Shown here: in pieces, positions 48,732 to 59,805 of the stretch
How the letters are laid out: the number at the start of each line of letters is the position of its first letter
Numbering within the stretch: position 1 is the stretch's first letter
Origin: Catonia carolina
Lineage: Eukaryota > Arthropoda > Insecta > Hemiptera > Achilidae
Reading direction: 5' to 3'
Assembly: GCA_035578175.1 (NCBI GenBank)
Contig: JAQMRL010000010.1
Location: 33,038,784-33,102,783, forward strand
Length of the DNA: 64,000 nt
Made by a program: the position numbers and the translations under genes
The notes under the pieces: model-generated
The model's input: only the letters and a program-made list of their open reading frames with translations
Told to the model about the DNA's origin: nothing
The model's database searches: none

Positions 48732-49410
48732 CAGAGGCGGATTAATACTTGTTGGGGCCCTAGGCAATGGCAAATGAGGGCCCCCCCCACTTTGCTTTGA
48801 CGTAATAAAAACATGATAGTTAATATTTCAATCAAGTTTATTTTCTATCAAAATAACATTTGTTCTGATATCTGATAATTATAATAATAATAATAACTAT
48901 AATAAAGACGATTTAGAAAAATTTTCTCCTACATTTCAATTCACTGAACTCATCGATGATGTCATCAAAATCAATTTTTCGTAAAATATCAGATTCGATG
49001 CAAAGAAGACTTAACATATCTAAACGTTCTTGCAGCATAGTTGCCCCCATGTAGTAGCGCCACCGAAATAAAAAACGCGCGAATTTATGCATTCGTAAAA
49101 ACGTGTTTACGAATTTATTTATTTATATTTTAGGGGCCCCAGAAAATGTATTATAAATGTACTATAAATTTAATGTAATCATACACAATCATGTCATTAA
49201 GTTCAACAATTGAATATTTTTACGATTGAAAATGTATTAATATTTTACAATTTTGTCATTTGTTCAATCAAATTTTTTTTCCAAATTTTTTTTTAAATTT
49301 TCAATTTTTTTCCCCAAATTTTTTATTTTTTTTTATTTTGTCGGGGGCCCCTGGCCATTGGGGGCCCCTAGGCACGTGCCTAGTAGTGCCTATTGGGTAA
49401 TCCACCACTG
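48732..49410 (-). mobile_element. hAT transposon remnant, 679 bp
   Basis: Perfect 8-bp duplication TGCAAGAG (48724-48731, 49411-49418). Ends are CAGAGGCGGATTAAT and, reverse-complemented, CAGTGGTGGATTACC. GC-rich subterminal GGGGCCCCTAGGCA repeats are present. Most of the transposase is deleted. It differs from the hAT at 15005. Confidence 0.9.
48913..49050 (-). pseudogene. hAT transposase C-terminal fragment
   Basis: The minus frame from an ATG to TAA gives 45 residues, including QERLDMLSLLCIESDILRKI and then FDDIIDEFSELKCRR. This matches the extreme C-terminus of ZMYM1/TTF-finger-type hAT proteins, with the pattern LSLLSIE-D-L--IDFDDLIDDFA. The frame is intact here but the catalytic core is absent, so it is a relic. 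The ATG is internal, not a real start. Confidence 0.8.
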
Positions 49411-49717
49411 TGCAAGAGTAATGAATTTCATCATTATACAGCCAGACCATATGCTGGATGAAGTGAAGGTGTCATTTGCAGGATGGAAAGTAGGTGTTTT
49501 TCAGAGGGCTAGGTATGCTGATTATCATACTTTTCTACTCAGTGAGGAAGGCATTGGTAAACGACCTCACTCCTCGTTTCACTTAGTAAAGCTTCTAAAG
49601 GTTCAAACCAGCCTTTCGGCTGATGACCTAAACAACAACTACATGAATAATTTTTAATATTGACAAATGACGTTAAATTTTATTTGTGGTACTGCATATT
49701 TCATCCACAATTTTTTT

Positions 49718-50663
49718 ACTTTCTCTTGCCTATATGAATATATAGGAAGGAAAGTATTGTTTTCATGTCGATTTTTCGAATTCGAGTTTTCACCGAATCT
49801 ACAAGTTTTCAGCTCCCCTGAACCCAAAAAACATGTTTTATAGTGATTGGTCTGTGTGTGTGTGTGTGTGTGAACAAAATATCTCAAGAACGAAACATTT
49901 TACAAAATTGAAACTTAAGTTAGGTACCACTAGAGGACCCGACACGAACATTTTCATCAAAATCGGTCAACCGGGAGTAGTTTATTCGTTTCACTTTTCA
50001 CTATTTTACGATTTTCTCAAAAACCGCTCCTATGATTTTTTTAAAATCGCCTGATTTACTAAATTTTTTTATTTTCTACAAGATAGGGTAGGCGCCATAC
50101 CTGCTGAAATTCTTGGGGAGGCTGTTTTCTCGTAATAAAATTGTTTTTTTAAGATTTCGGCTTTAATATGCATTTTAGCGCAAACATGTAGTTTATATAT
50201 AAAAGTTGTAGAGAATTTAAAATCCTACAACTTTTATTTCAAATGTTTTTTGTATAACGCTTAGTTTAGTGGTAATTAGCGATTTTTAGGTTTTTTCTCA
50301 CAAAAACGTGTAAAAAATCCATTTTTTTAATTTCAACCTTAGTATGCATTTTACGACAAAAGTGAATACATAGGACATTTAATCTGGCATTTAATCAAAT
50401 TATAAGTAATTAAAAGATCTACAACTTTTATTTAAAGCATTTTTCTTTACACAGCATAGTTTAGTGTGAAAGAGTGATTTTCCGTATTTTTAAGCCAAAC
50501 TGAGGTTGATTTTCATTTTGCGTCTTTCACTCATGATTAAAATTAGGTTATGTTTATTGAGGTTAGTTTTTTGTTTATTTCTAATATTTTATTACTAATG
50601 TTAGATTATATTGTTAATTATTTGCATTGGCAAGAGAAAGTTAAGTGAGTGTTTCACATCTGA
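49718..50663 (+). mobile_element. C element copy 8
   Basis: Complete, ACTTTCTCTTGCC to GGCAAGAGAAAGTTAAGTGA with terminal CACATCTGA and T run. A GT microsatellite lies at 49853-49872. Both internal modules are intact and easy to align (about 50135-50330 and 50330-50500). Confidence 0.9.
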
Positions 50664-50669
50664 TTTTTT

Positions 50670-51534
50670 TTTCTTAACAGTTTAGTCTTTTTAAAACACA
50701 CTACTGAGTGTAGTTTATATTTTAATTCTACTCAGATTTTCTCATATTTACTTAAAGTTATTGTATTTATTAACTGATTGCAAAAGAAATACTTCTATGT
50801 TACAAAAAAAAGTTGTGTAATATTAAGTTACTTTTTTTCGGGGTAGGACTTCCCCGGGCATAAAAATCGGTCAGTAAATGAGTAAACTGTAATACAGCAT
50901 AAAGATTAGTGTGAAAATCCATCCGGTTTACAACCCGTTTATTTAAAACGTTTACCGTACAGATAGTGACCGGATAATGCAATGTATGTTTAATAGTCCG
51001 GAAAATTACAGATGTATGTACTCCACCGCATCAACCTTGCCCTAAATTTATTTTCTTTTACAAGTAACACAATATGTTATCTTTAACAATTGAGCATAAA
51101 AATAAACATTACTTTATTTAATAAAAACATGACAAAGAAAATTACTCAATGAAATTTTAACAGTTCAGTTGTTAACAATAATTGTATCTTGTCAAAAAGG
51201 AAAAGGTGTGTTAAAATTTCTAATTAAAACTAATCATAATGCCTTCTTTTATTTTAAGATACTTTTGTTTTTATATGTTATTACAATTCTATGATAAATC
51301 AAATACTTTTCTCCAGATGATTGTTTTCTAAGTGTTTTTCATTTTATCAGAAGATACTGACGTTTTATGACGTCAGTCGTCAACGTCACAATTAGATAAA
51401 GTGACTTTCTATATATGAACAAAACTATTATTTCTTTATCTGGTAGTTTAATTGTGGTTGTTCTAAACTTAATATTGGTAATTCAGATATAGTTTTATTT
51501 TACAATCAGTAGCTGTTGCCAAACCCCTTTTTGC
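50670..51534. other. Unassigned intergenic DNA
   Basis: No gene or repeat family recognised. GACGTTTTATGACGTCAGTC at 51360-51379 is a short palindromic stretch. Confidence 0.45.
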
Positions 51535-52205
51535 GCTTAAAGGAAGACTGTACTTTGTATCCCGCCAATATTAAATTTGCTATTTTTAGGTACATTTTTC
51601 ACAAGATTGGTAAACGATAGAGAAACGAAACTTTACTTTCTTGTAGTTTTCGGGTTGCTCGAGCTATAGACATTTTCGCAACTTAATCCGTTAAACCATA
51701 AAGTTAAAAACAGAATAAGGAATAACATATTTTTACAATTTTTTTTTACGGTATTTTACATGTTAATAATTTTTGTAGCGTTTAAGGAAGTCATAAAAGG
51801 GCCGCAATATGTGAATGTACAAGATAAATAACTGGTAAAAATTTCAGCCTGGTATGTTTAATGGTTTTCGAGAAAATGTACCTAAATGTTAAAAATCTAA
51901 ATTTACGGGAGCGGGGAAAAACACAAAAAGGCATAAATCAAAAACAAAATGTACACAAACAAGTTAATTTCCTATCAACATTTGATTGGAAAGCTGAACC
52001 AACAGCTGCGAGTATTAAAAACAATAATGCAGATATTTTAAAAAAACTAAAATTTCCTTTGCTCTAATACGATCGGTATAGAATTATAAAAAATATTCGT
52101 TCTTCGTGACACGATAATTTTTCTGCGTAAACCTCCTAAAAACTTAATTTTTTTATTAAAATAATTTTTTTCACGTAATTTAATGTTTTTGTGGTTTAAC
52201 ACTAG
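51535..52205 (+). repeat. Family I, plus copy
   Basis: Begins near GGAAGACTGTACTTTGTATC and matches the minus copy at 46693-47790 over its length, ending near AATTTAATGTTTTTGTGG. A truncated A element lies directly to the right. The 68-codon frame at 51861-52067 has no motif. Confidence 0.7.
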
Positions 52206-52212
52206 AGTATGT

Positions 52213-52510
52213 TTTTGTGGTTTAACCTCTAGAGGCTTTACTAAGTAAATCGAGACGTGAGGTGGTTTGCAACTGCCTTCCTCACTGAGTGGAAAAGTAT
52301 GCTTATCAGCATACCCAGCCTTCTGAAAAACACCTACTTTCCATCCTGCAAATGACACCTTCTCTTCATTCACCACAGGCTCTGGCTGTATAATGAAATT
52401 CATTACTCTCAGAGGAGATAACTCTGACTAGTGTATTTTATACTCCCACCTCTTCTGCTCTTAAATGTTTTAATCATATAATTGACTGATCGCGTGATAA
52501 GAAACAGATC
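52213..52510 (-). mobile_element. Retroposon A, both ends truncated
   Basis: Minus copy from AACCTCTAGAGGCTTTACTA to GATAAGAAACAGA. The tail is missing. TGTTTTTGTGGTTTAAC occurs at the junction and again just upstream (52183-52199). Confidence 0.82.
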
Positions 52511-52699
52511 TGCGAATATAAGGAATACATACATACTCTTTTACAAAAAGTACAAATTATGAAAATTTAACCCACAAAAAGACAAATTGTGACGTTTAAT
52601 CTGGGTTCTTTCGGGATCTGGTTGTTTATAAGTGATAATAAAAATTCCTTTAAAATTGCAACGACTATTTTGTTAACAAATTAATTACTTACATTTATT

Positions 52700-53172
52700 T
52701 ACAGTTGTTGTTGTTTAGGTTATCAGCCGAAAGGCTAGTTTGAACCTCTAGGGGCTTTACTAAGTAAAACGAGTAGTGAGGTGGTTTACCAGTGCCTTCC
52801 TCACTGAGTGGAAAAGCACGTTTCTTCCACCCTGCAAATGACACCTTCACTTCATTCACCTTAGGGTCTGGCTTGCATTTATTCCGTAAATTTGTTCATC
52901 GAGCGACCAGGTGTTTCTTAACACGATGTCGCCAACTCAGGGCTTCTTAGCCCTCTAAACCAGGATTCAGGGTCTGACTGTATAATGAAATTCATTACTT
53001 TCAGAGTAGATAACTCTGACTAGTGTCTTTTACACCTCTATTTATACCTCTTCTGTTCCTAAATAGTTCAGTCATATAATTGGCTGACCACGTGATAAGA
53101 AACAGAACTATTTTGCCTTGTAACTAGCAGATCAAGTGCAAATAATTTAACACTCCACCTGCCTGTTTTGGG
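52700..53172 (-). mobile_element. Retroposon A, with a 98-bp insert
   Basis: Minus copy from GTTGTTGTTTAGGTTATC to CCACCTGCCTGTTTTGGGC. A 98-bp insert at 52871-52968 is flanked by AGGGTCTG (52863-52870, 52969-52976). The insert has two small hairpins (GTGTT/AACAC and AGGGC/GCCCT) and no match elsewhere in the window. Confidence 0.83.
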
Positions 53173-53224
53173 CGGAAAACCCCAATCAGACCCTAATTGT
53201 CTCATATTGTCCATTTTGTCACGA

Positions 53225-53392
53225 TATATCAATGTATTTAAGTCGCATCAACTGCATGGCCATTACCGGCAAATGGAATACTGTAGATGTTATTAGAACG
53301 TCTTGAAATTTCCAAACCTTAGACAGGAATAGAAGCCGGGACCATAAGCTTGTGGTCTAGCACACTTACCACTCGCTACAAAGACGGCCAAT
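53225..53392 (-). mobile_element. SINE-like family H, second copy
   Basis: Minus strand: A-box-like TAGCGAGTGGTAAGTGTGC, a degraded B box and the tail GTTGATGCGACTTAAATA shared with 46543-46690. Confidence 0.55.
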
Positions 53393-53945
53393 TAATCTTT
53401 TTTATGGAATAGTTCCTTTTGTTAATATCATTAATATTAACAAGTGGCAAATTTAATTAAAATTTATTTGTTACTGTCGATTAGCAACTGTTCTAAGAAA
53501 CAATAAATCATTTTGTCTGTTGCGATTGAATGATGAATTTATTATGGTTTTTTCTCATACACAACGATTATTCATTGTTATATATCAAACAAACATTTTT
53601 TAAAACATTATAATTAATTTTTAACGATTAAGCCGTAAATTTTAATTACCAGTACCTTCAAATGTTGAGGAGTGTTCTACTCGCCATTTACCTATACAAA
53701 AAGAAAAATATGGAGTTATGCAACTTGCCGTGCTACACATTTTTATTTTTCGAATATATTTTTCTTTTTTTTAATTTTCTTTTCTATTAATTACAGTGGA
53801 ACTTCAGTTATCCGAACTAATTGGGACCAGAGCGGTTCTGATAATCAGATACCCTAAATACTGTAATTTGATACACTGTATGCTACTATGTAATATAACC
53901 TAAATGTTTAATAGGTTAGTAAAGGCTAACATAAACTTTAGTTTT
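53393..53945. other. Unassigned spacer
   Basis: About 550 bp of AT-rich sequence. No gene signal. Confidence 0.45.
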
Positions 53946-54136
53946 AAAAAAAATCTGGTTTGAAACACTCTTGTCAATGCAAATAATGAGCAATATAACC
54001 TAACATTTGTAATAAATCATTAGAAATAAGCAAAAAGAAAACTAACCTCTACACACATAACCTTATTTTAATAATAAGTGAATGATGCAAAATTAAAATC
54101 AACCTTAGTTTTGCTTAATAATACGGAAAATCACTC
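53946..54136 (-). mobile_element. C element copy 9, fragment
   Basis: Only the outer 190 bp (AATCTGGTTTGAAACACTCT ... AATACGGAAAATCACTCTGT). It is broken off where the minisatellite begins. Confidence 0.8.
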
Positions 54137-54785
54137 TGTGACCCACCCGTAAAAGGAGTGTTGGACCCCGAAGAAGGAGATGGTTTCTGAAACAGACCTT
54201 GCTGCTTAATCCATGAAGTAAAAAAGAAAAAGTAGAAGGAGGAGGAGAAAAGGAAGAGGAGGAGGGAGCCCACGAGTACAAACCCACCGGTAAAAGAGTG
54301 TTGGACCCTCAAGAAGAAGATAGTTTCTGAAACAGACCTTGCTGCCTAATCCGTGAAGTGAAAAAGAAAAAGTAGAAGGAGGAGGAGAAGAAGAGGAGGA
54401 AGGAAAAGGAGCAGGAGGAGAAGAGGAAGAGGAGGAGGGAGCCCACGAGTTAAAACCCACGGGTAAAAGAAGTGTTGGACCCTCAAGAAGAAGATAGTTT
54501 CTGAAACAGACCTTGCTGCCTAATCCGTGAAGTGAAAAAGAAAAAGGAGAAGAAGAGGAGGAAGGAAAAAGAGCAGGAGGATAAGAGGAAGAGGAGGAGG
54601 GAGCCCACGAGTCAAATCCACCGGTAAAAGGAGTGTTGGGCCCCCAAGAAGGAGATGGTTTCCGAAACAGCCCGAGCTCCCTAATCCATGAAGTGAAGAA
54701 GAAGAAGAGGAGGAAGGAAAAGAGGAAAAAGAAGAAGAAGATGATGATGATGATGATGATCGTGGTGGTGTGATGCTGATGATAT
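54137..54785. repeat. Purine-rich minisatellite, four units of 145-170 bp
   Basis: Units start near 54140, 54287, 54456 and 54617. Each contains GTAAAAGGAGTGTTGGACCC (or a close variant), GTTTCTGAAACAGACCTTGC, TAATCCGTGAAGTGAAAAAG and an AGGAGGAGAAGAGGAAG-type tract, ending GGAGCCCACGAG. The last unit runs into AAGAAGAAGATGATGATGA. The minus-strand serine/proline-rich frames are antisense to the purine tract and are not genes. Confidence 0.9.
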
Positions 54786-56017
54786 ATTTCTATTGTACTT
54801 CAGTCATTTTATTTTTTCGGGACTGCACAGTGTTACAGAGTTGGGAAAATTACAACACAACTTATTAACAAATCATGGAACCATAAGCGATTCAAAGAAA
54901 ATCAGTCTTGAGATATTTTATCAATCATGGTGTTTTTTGTTGATGAAACACAAAACAAATAAAACAGTATTTATCAAAATACTTATGTTTTTATTAGTTC
55001 GTTTTTTTTAATATTTTGAATGTTGAAAATTTTATAGTTATCTTAATTATTGTTGGGAATGAAAATAATACTTAATTAAAACATAATAAAAGTATTGACT
55101 CTGAATCAATATCATTTGAATTGGTTAATTTAACCATAAAAGGAATACATTTTACGTTTTGATAATCATCCAAAAAAATGTCTTCGTTGACTTGGTAGTT
55201 TATGGAGTGAGTCACCGACTGGGTCATGGTCACTTAGTGATAAAATATGCATAAAAGTTGAAACAAATTTTAAATTTATTTTAATCATTAAATATGCATT
55301 ATTCTGGATGAGATTTGTTTATTGCGTTTATAGAATTGATTGGTAATAACTGGGGCAAATATGGTAGTTTTACAGAAGTGAGTGAGAAAGTATTGTAGTC
55401 TGTCAAAAAAGTACTCAAATTTTCATTGATCTTCATATTTCATGACCCCTGAAGTCAAACACCTGGTTATAACTTACATGTAATTAATTTTTAAATTCAT
55501 CTCTATTATCTTACTCATAAGTAATGAATATTACTTATTGAATATTTATTTAATTTTTCGAGGTGATGAAAATTGACGGACCCAACTATGGTTAACAAAC
55601 TATGTATCAGAATATATTCACAAATAATTTATTTATCGTGAGTGAGCTCACAGTTAACTTTTTATATTACAGTACTTACCATTATTTTATTAAGTCCATT
55701 CTACCACTGAGAACCCATTTTTAAAAATTTAATTTCGTTTTTTCTGTTGTATAATTTGGAAGCAAAGTTAAAAAATATCGCTAATAACCACGAACATAAC
55801 TTTTTAAAAATATAATTATTTTTTTTGTAATAATTATGTTGACACTCTTTCAGAAGAATTGTTTATCAATTCAGTTTATCAATTCGAGGGTAAAGTTGAG
55901 AGAAAGTGCCGGCCTGGGCGAAGGAATTACGCATGGTCGAAAAACATTGAAGATTAAACAAATTTGAGTACGTACAATCTTTTAGCTTATTATCGAGAGC
56001 AATTTGCGACTGTTGTA
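54786..56017. other. Unassigned intergenic DNA
   Basis: About 1.2 kb, AT-rich, no gene or repeat family recognised. Confidence 0.5.
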
Positions 56018-57112
56018 CCACAAGAGGACCCGCCATGAATATTTTCATCAAAATCGATCAACCGGAAGTAGTAATTTATTCGTGCAATTTTTCTTTTTTT
56101 CTCAAAAACCGCTCCTACAATTTGATTTTAAACCGTCTCATTTATTATATTTTTGGTACTCTTAAGTGTTGCATGTCTGCTAAAATTCTTGGGGAGGTTT
56201 TGCTCTCATAGTAAAAAATGGGTTTTAATTTTGCACCCTTAATATGCATATTAAGGAAAAATTTTATATAATTTAAGTTGTAAAAAATTAAAAACGTACA
56301 ACTGTTGTTTCAAACATTTTTCTTAAGCGCTTAGTTTTGCGTTAATTAGTAATTTTCCGTATTTTCTCATTGAAAATCGGTAGTAATGTTTTTTTTAAAG
56401 ATTGCACCCTTAGTATGCATTCTACGACAATAGTATATATAACTTAAGTTATAGAAAATTAAAAAACCTACACCTTTTATGTTTTGCATTTTTTACAGAG
56501 CTTAGTTTAGAGTCAATTAGTAATTTTTCATATTCTTAATTCGAAGAGAGGTTGATTTTCATTTAGCGTTATTCACTAGTAATTAAAATAAGGTTATGTT
56601 TTTAATTTTACATTGTTTACTCATGATTAAACATAGGTTATATTTTAATTATTTACATTGGCAAGGGAGTGAAACGTGGGTGATAGGGGCTGTAGAAAGG
56701 AAGAGGATAGAAGCTTTTGAAATGTGGTGTTACAGGAAAATATTAAAGATTAGGTTAGGTGGGTGGACAAAATAAGTAATTTAGAGGTTCTTAGGCGAGT
56801 GAATGAAAAAAGAAGAATATGGAAGCATCTTACTAGAAGAAGGGATAGGCTAGTGGGGCATATTTTAAGACTTCCAGGTATTGGTCTATCAATAATGGAG
56901 GGTAATATTGAGGGAGTGAATAATTGTAGGGGGTGGCAAAGGTTAGAATAAATAAAGCAAATTACAAAAGATGTAGGGTGTTACAGGTATGTGATATGAA
57001 ACGACTTGCGCAAGATAGAAAGCTTGGAGAACTGTATCAAACCAGTCGAGAGACTGATGACAAAAAAACATCGGCAAAGAGTGTCGTGTGAGTGTTTTAC
57101 AAACGACTTTTT
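56018..57112 (+). mobile_element. D element, split by a LINE
   Basis: 5'-truncated. It matches from GAGGACCCGCCATGAATATT through the module blocks (CAACTGTTGTTTCAAACATT, ACACCTTTTATGTTTTGCAT) to TTACATTGGCAAGG. After the LINE it ends with GTGTCGTGTGAGTGTTTTAC. More diverged than the C copies. Confidence 0.75.
56665..57068 (+). pseudogene. EN/RT-type LINE tail
   Basis: Reads ETWVIGAVERKRIEAFEMWC in one frame. A frame change follows, then NLEVLRRVNEKRRIWKHL, RRRDRLVGHILRLPGI, and after a stop QITKDVGCYRY. This is the region downstream of reverse transcriptase in a widespread arthropod LINE group. The duplications CATTGGCAA (56656-56664) and CATCGGCAA (57069-57077) flank it. It is 5'-truncated and carries stops and shifts. 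The 62-codon frame at 56763-56951 is part of it. Confidence 0.82.
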
Positions 57113-57426
57113 TTTCAAAATGTTTTGCTGTACGGTATGGTATTTATAATATTTTTAAAATTTCCTAGGTACAGTAGTTTATTATAGGTTTATTTTAGCA
57201 GTAGGCCTACTGTTAATCTCGTGTGAAACAAGCGTATTATAACGTTGGCACATGATGAATTTTTATTAAACGCTTTTATTTAACTTACTCTTGGATCCAT
57301 CAAATCTTGCAACTTAAAATTTTAATACTTCTACCGTATCAATATGAATCAAACTTTGCACACTTGTTTATCTTCGATGACAATACGCTGTGGAGATGTT
57401 TGTAAAAAAAAATTTAAAAATTTAAA
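57113..57426. other. Spacer
   Basis: AT-rich. Contains ACGCTTTTATTTAAC at 57270-57284, which recurs at about 57430 and, degraded, near 57546. It belongs with the repeat complex to its right. Confidence 0.45.
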
Positions 57427-57620
57427 AAACGCTTTTATTTAACAATTACTTATAAAAATTAACTAAAAATAAAAAAATAAAAAAAATTTACAAAAAAATC
57501 ACAGAAAAAAAATTACAAAAAAAAAAAAAAATTTTTTTTTAAGAAACGCTATTATTTAACAATTAAAAAAAATGAACTAAAAAAAAAAATTAAAAAATTT
57601 ACAAAAAAAAATCACAGACA
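57427..57620. repeat. Two degenerate A-rich units beside the palindrome
   Basis: AACGCTTTTATTTAACAATT ... AAATTTACAAAAAAATCACAG (57428-57509) recurs as AACGCTATTATTTAACAATT ... ATTTACAAAAAAAAATCACAG (57544-57617). The second unit runs into the left arm of the palindrome. Confidence 0.65.
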
Positions 57621-57766
57621 TTACAGTTAAAAATAAAAGCGTGGCGCATTAATATATATAATATTTATTGTAAAATATTCGTTGTAAAATATTATATATA
57701 TTAAAGCGCCACGCTTTTATTTTTAACTGTAATGTCTGTGATTTTTTTTTTGTAAATTTTTTTATT
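57588..57766. repeat. Near-perfect palindrome, arms about 80 bp
   Basis: The left arm (about 57588-57667) contains ATCACAGACATTACAGTTAA and AAAGCGTGGCGC. The right arm (57686-57766) is its reverse complement with one substitution (ATGCGCC against AAGCGCC) and a one-base difference in a homopolymer. The loop is about 18 bp and AT-rich. There is no coding potential. Single-stranded DNA or RNA from here would fold into one long hairpin. Confidence 0.93.
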
Positions 57767-57918
57767 TTCTCTGCGGTGGTTTTTCGCGTATAAAAAAAAT
57801 GCTGGAACTTTTAATAATAAATATTTTCAATAGGGCCGTCCATGTATGATGAATTATGAAAGTTGACGAATTAACGAAATACGAAGTAGGCCTATCTAGT
57901 ATACAATCTATTTTTTTT

Positions 57919-58882
57919 ATTTTCTCTTGCCTATATGAATATTTATAGGAATATTTATCGTTTTCATGTCGATTTTTCGAAATCGAGTTTTCACCGGATA
58001 TACACGTTTTCAGACCCCCTGAACTCAAAAAACATGTTTTTAACGATGGTGTGTGTGTGTGTGTAGGTGTGTGTGTGCGCGCGCGCGCGTGTGTGTGTGT
58101 GAACAAAATATCTCAAGAACGGAACATCGTACGAACTTGAAACTTAAAACTTAAGTTAGATACCACTACCGGACCCGACTCGAACATTTTCATCTCAAAA
58201 TCGGTCAACCGGAAGTAGTAGTTTATTCGTGTCATTTTTCACTTTTTTGCCATTTTCTCAAAAACGGTTCCTACAATTTTTTTAAAAAATTGCCTGGTTT
58301 ACTAAATTTTTTATGCTTTACAAGAAAAGGTAGGCGCCATGTCTGCTGAAATTTTTGGAAAGGCTGTTTCCTCGTAAAAAATTGTTTTTTGTAAGATTGC
58401 GGCTTTAATATGGATTTTAGCGCAAAAATATGCGGATATAATAAAAGTTATAGAGAATTTGAAGTCTTACAACTTTTATTTCAAACGTTTTTCGTATGAC
58501 GCTTAGTTTAGCGGTAATTAGCGATTTTGTGTTTTTTCTCACGAAAACGTGTAAAAAATCGATTTTTTTAAAGATTTCAGCCTTAGTATGCATTTTACGA
58601 CAAAAAGTGTATTTAATCAAATTATAGGAAATTAAAAGATATACAACTTTTATTTAGAGCATTTTTCTCGTCAGAACCTATTATAGCGTGAAAGAGTGAT
58701 TTTACGTATTTTTAAGCCAAACTGAGGTTGATTTTCATTTTGCATCTTTCACTCATGATTAAAATTAGGTTATGTTTATTGAGGTTAATTTTTTGTTTAT
58801 ATCTAATGTTTTATTACTAATGTTAGATTATATTGTTCACTATTTGCATTGGCAAGAGAAAGTTGTGTGTGTTTCACACCAG
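57919..58882 (+). mobile_element. C element copy 10
   Basis: Complete, with ATTTTCTCTTGCC at the start and GGCAAGAGAAAGTTGTGTGT and a shortened hairpin at the end. A GT/GC microsatellite lies near 58048-58102. The 114-codon minus frame is antisense. Confidence 0.88.
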
Positions 58883-58884
58883 TT

Positions 58885-59641
58885 TTTTTAAAATAATAAC
58901 CAATTAGTTCTTTGAAAGCTAGAACAAAGTTTTTGAAATTAAAACTAATATAAGTTTGTACTCTCGACGTACCCATTACTGCTGATGGGACACAATATGG
59001 CAGCTGTTAAACTTACATGATATTATTATAGTCAAGTCCTATAATCTAGTCTAAACCTTCTGCCTTCTGGTACTTTAGACACGATTACCGTTGGATAAAG
59101 AGAGACAGAAAGAAGGTCGACTACCTTACCAACGCACTATCTTCTCCTCCTCCTTCGCCTCCTTCAACCACCGACTCTACAACGACTAGATATGCCCTTC
59201 CTAACAACACCTTGTAATCAGGTCAGGTCGTTCGTTGGAGACCTTCTGACTCATCGGCTTCTGCATTGATAATGATCAACCGACAGTAAACCAAATGTCT
59301 GGTGATATTATATAATTTTTAATAACCAGATGGTCTTTTAAAACATCATTTTACTTAACTTTCTTTTCCTTATTTTTAAATTTATCCATTTCAATGTATT
59401 TTTTCATAATCGAAATCAAAAACTTTCTCATCAAATAACGTCTGGCATTCTTGTTCAAAAATCTTTTCTTTATTATCTAAGCAAGTTGCTACAACCTAAT
59501 AGTGAAATATTACTGACTGACTCAATCAATCATTCTTAAAATAACTCAAGGCTTAAAAACTTGAATTTGGTATGTAAGTTTCAGTTGGGTGCTGAGAAAG
59601 TATTTTTAAAATTCTACTTTCTAAGTTAAATATCGAACATC
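58885..59641. other. Unassigned DNA with a GC-richer patch
   Basis: The patch 59040-59290 (CCTCCTTCGCCTCCTTCAAC and around) is less AT-rich than the flanks. It resembles the patch at 33745-33915 only in composition. No ends or frames recognised. Confidence 0.4.
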
Positions 59642-59798
59642 GCCGGCCGCATTGAGGTAGTTGGAAACGTGCTCGCCTCTCATCATCCGGTCTTGGGTTT
59701 GAATCCCATTCAGGCACGGCATACTTTCATACGTTACAAAAATCATTTCATCCTTCACCGGTCTGCATTAGCAGTAATTACAGAACAGTCGGAAAAAA
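59642..59798 (+). mobile_element. SINE B copy
   Basis: Head GCCGGCCGCATTGAGGTAGT, a B box with one change (GGTTTGAATCC) and the tail TAATTACAGAACAGTCGGA with few A. The 7-bp duplication GAACATC (59634-59641 region, 59799-59805) flanks it. Confidence 0.85.
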
Positions 59799-59805
59799 GA
59801 ACATC

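Larger units (their letters stand above)
48665..49645 (+). mobile_element. Retroposon A, split by a hAT element
   Basis: A pieces at 48665-48731 (GCATTTAAGAACAGAAG) and 49411-49645 (to CTGATGACCTAAACAACAAC). The 134-codon + frame at 49253-49657 joins hAT and A sequence and is not a gene. Confidence 0.85.

Noticed and set aside
49253..49657. 134-codon frame
   Set aside because: It crosses the hAT/A boundary, so it is a chance fusion of two repeats.
54105..54460. Serine/proline-rich minus-strand frames
   Set aside because: Antisense of the purine-rich minisatellite. They repeat with the units.
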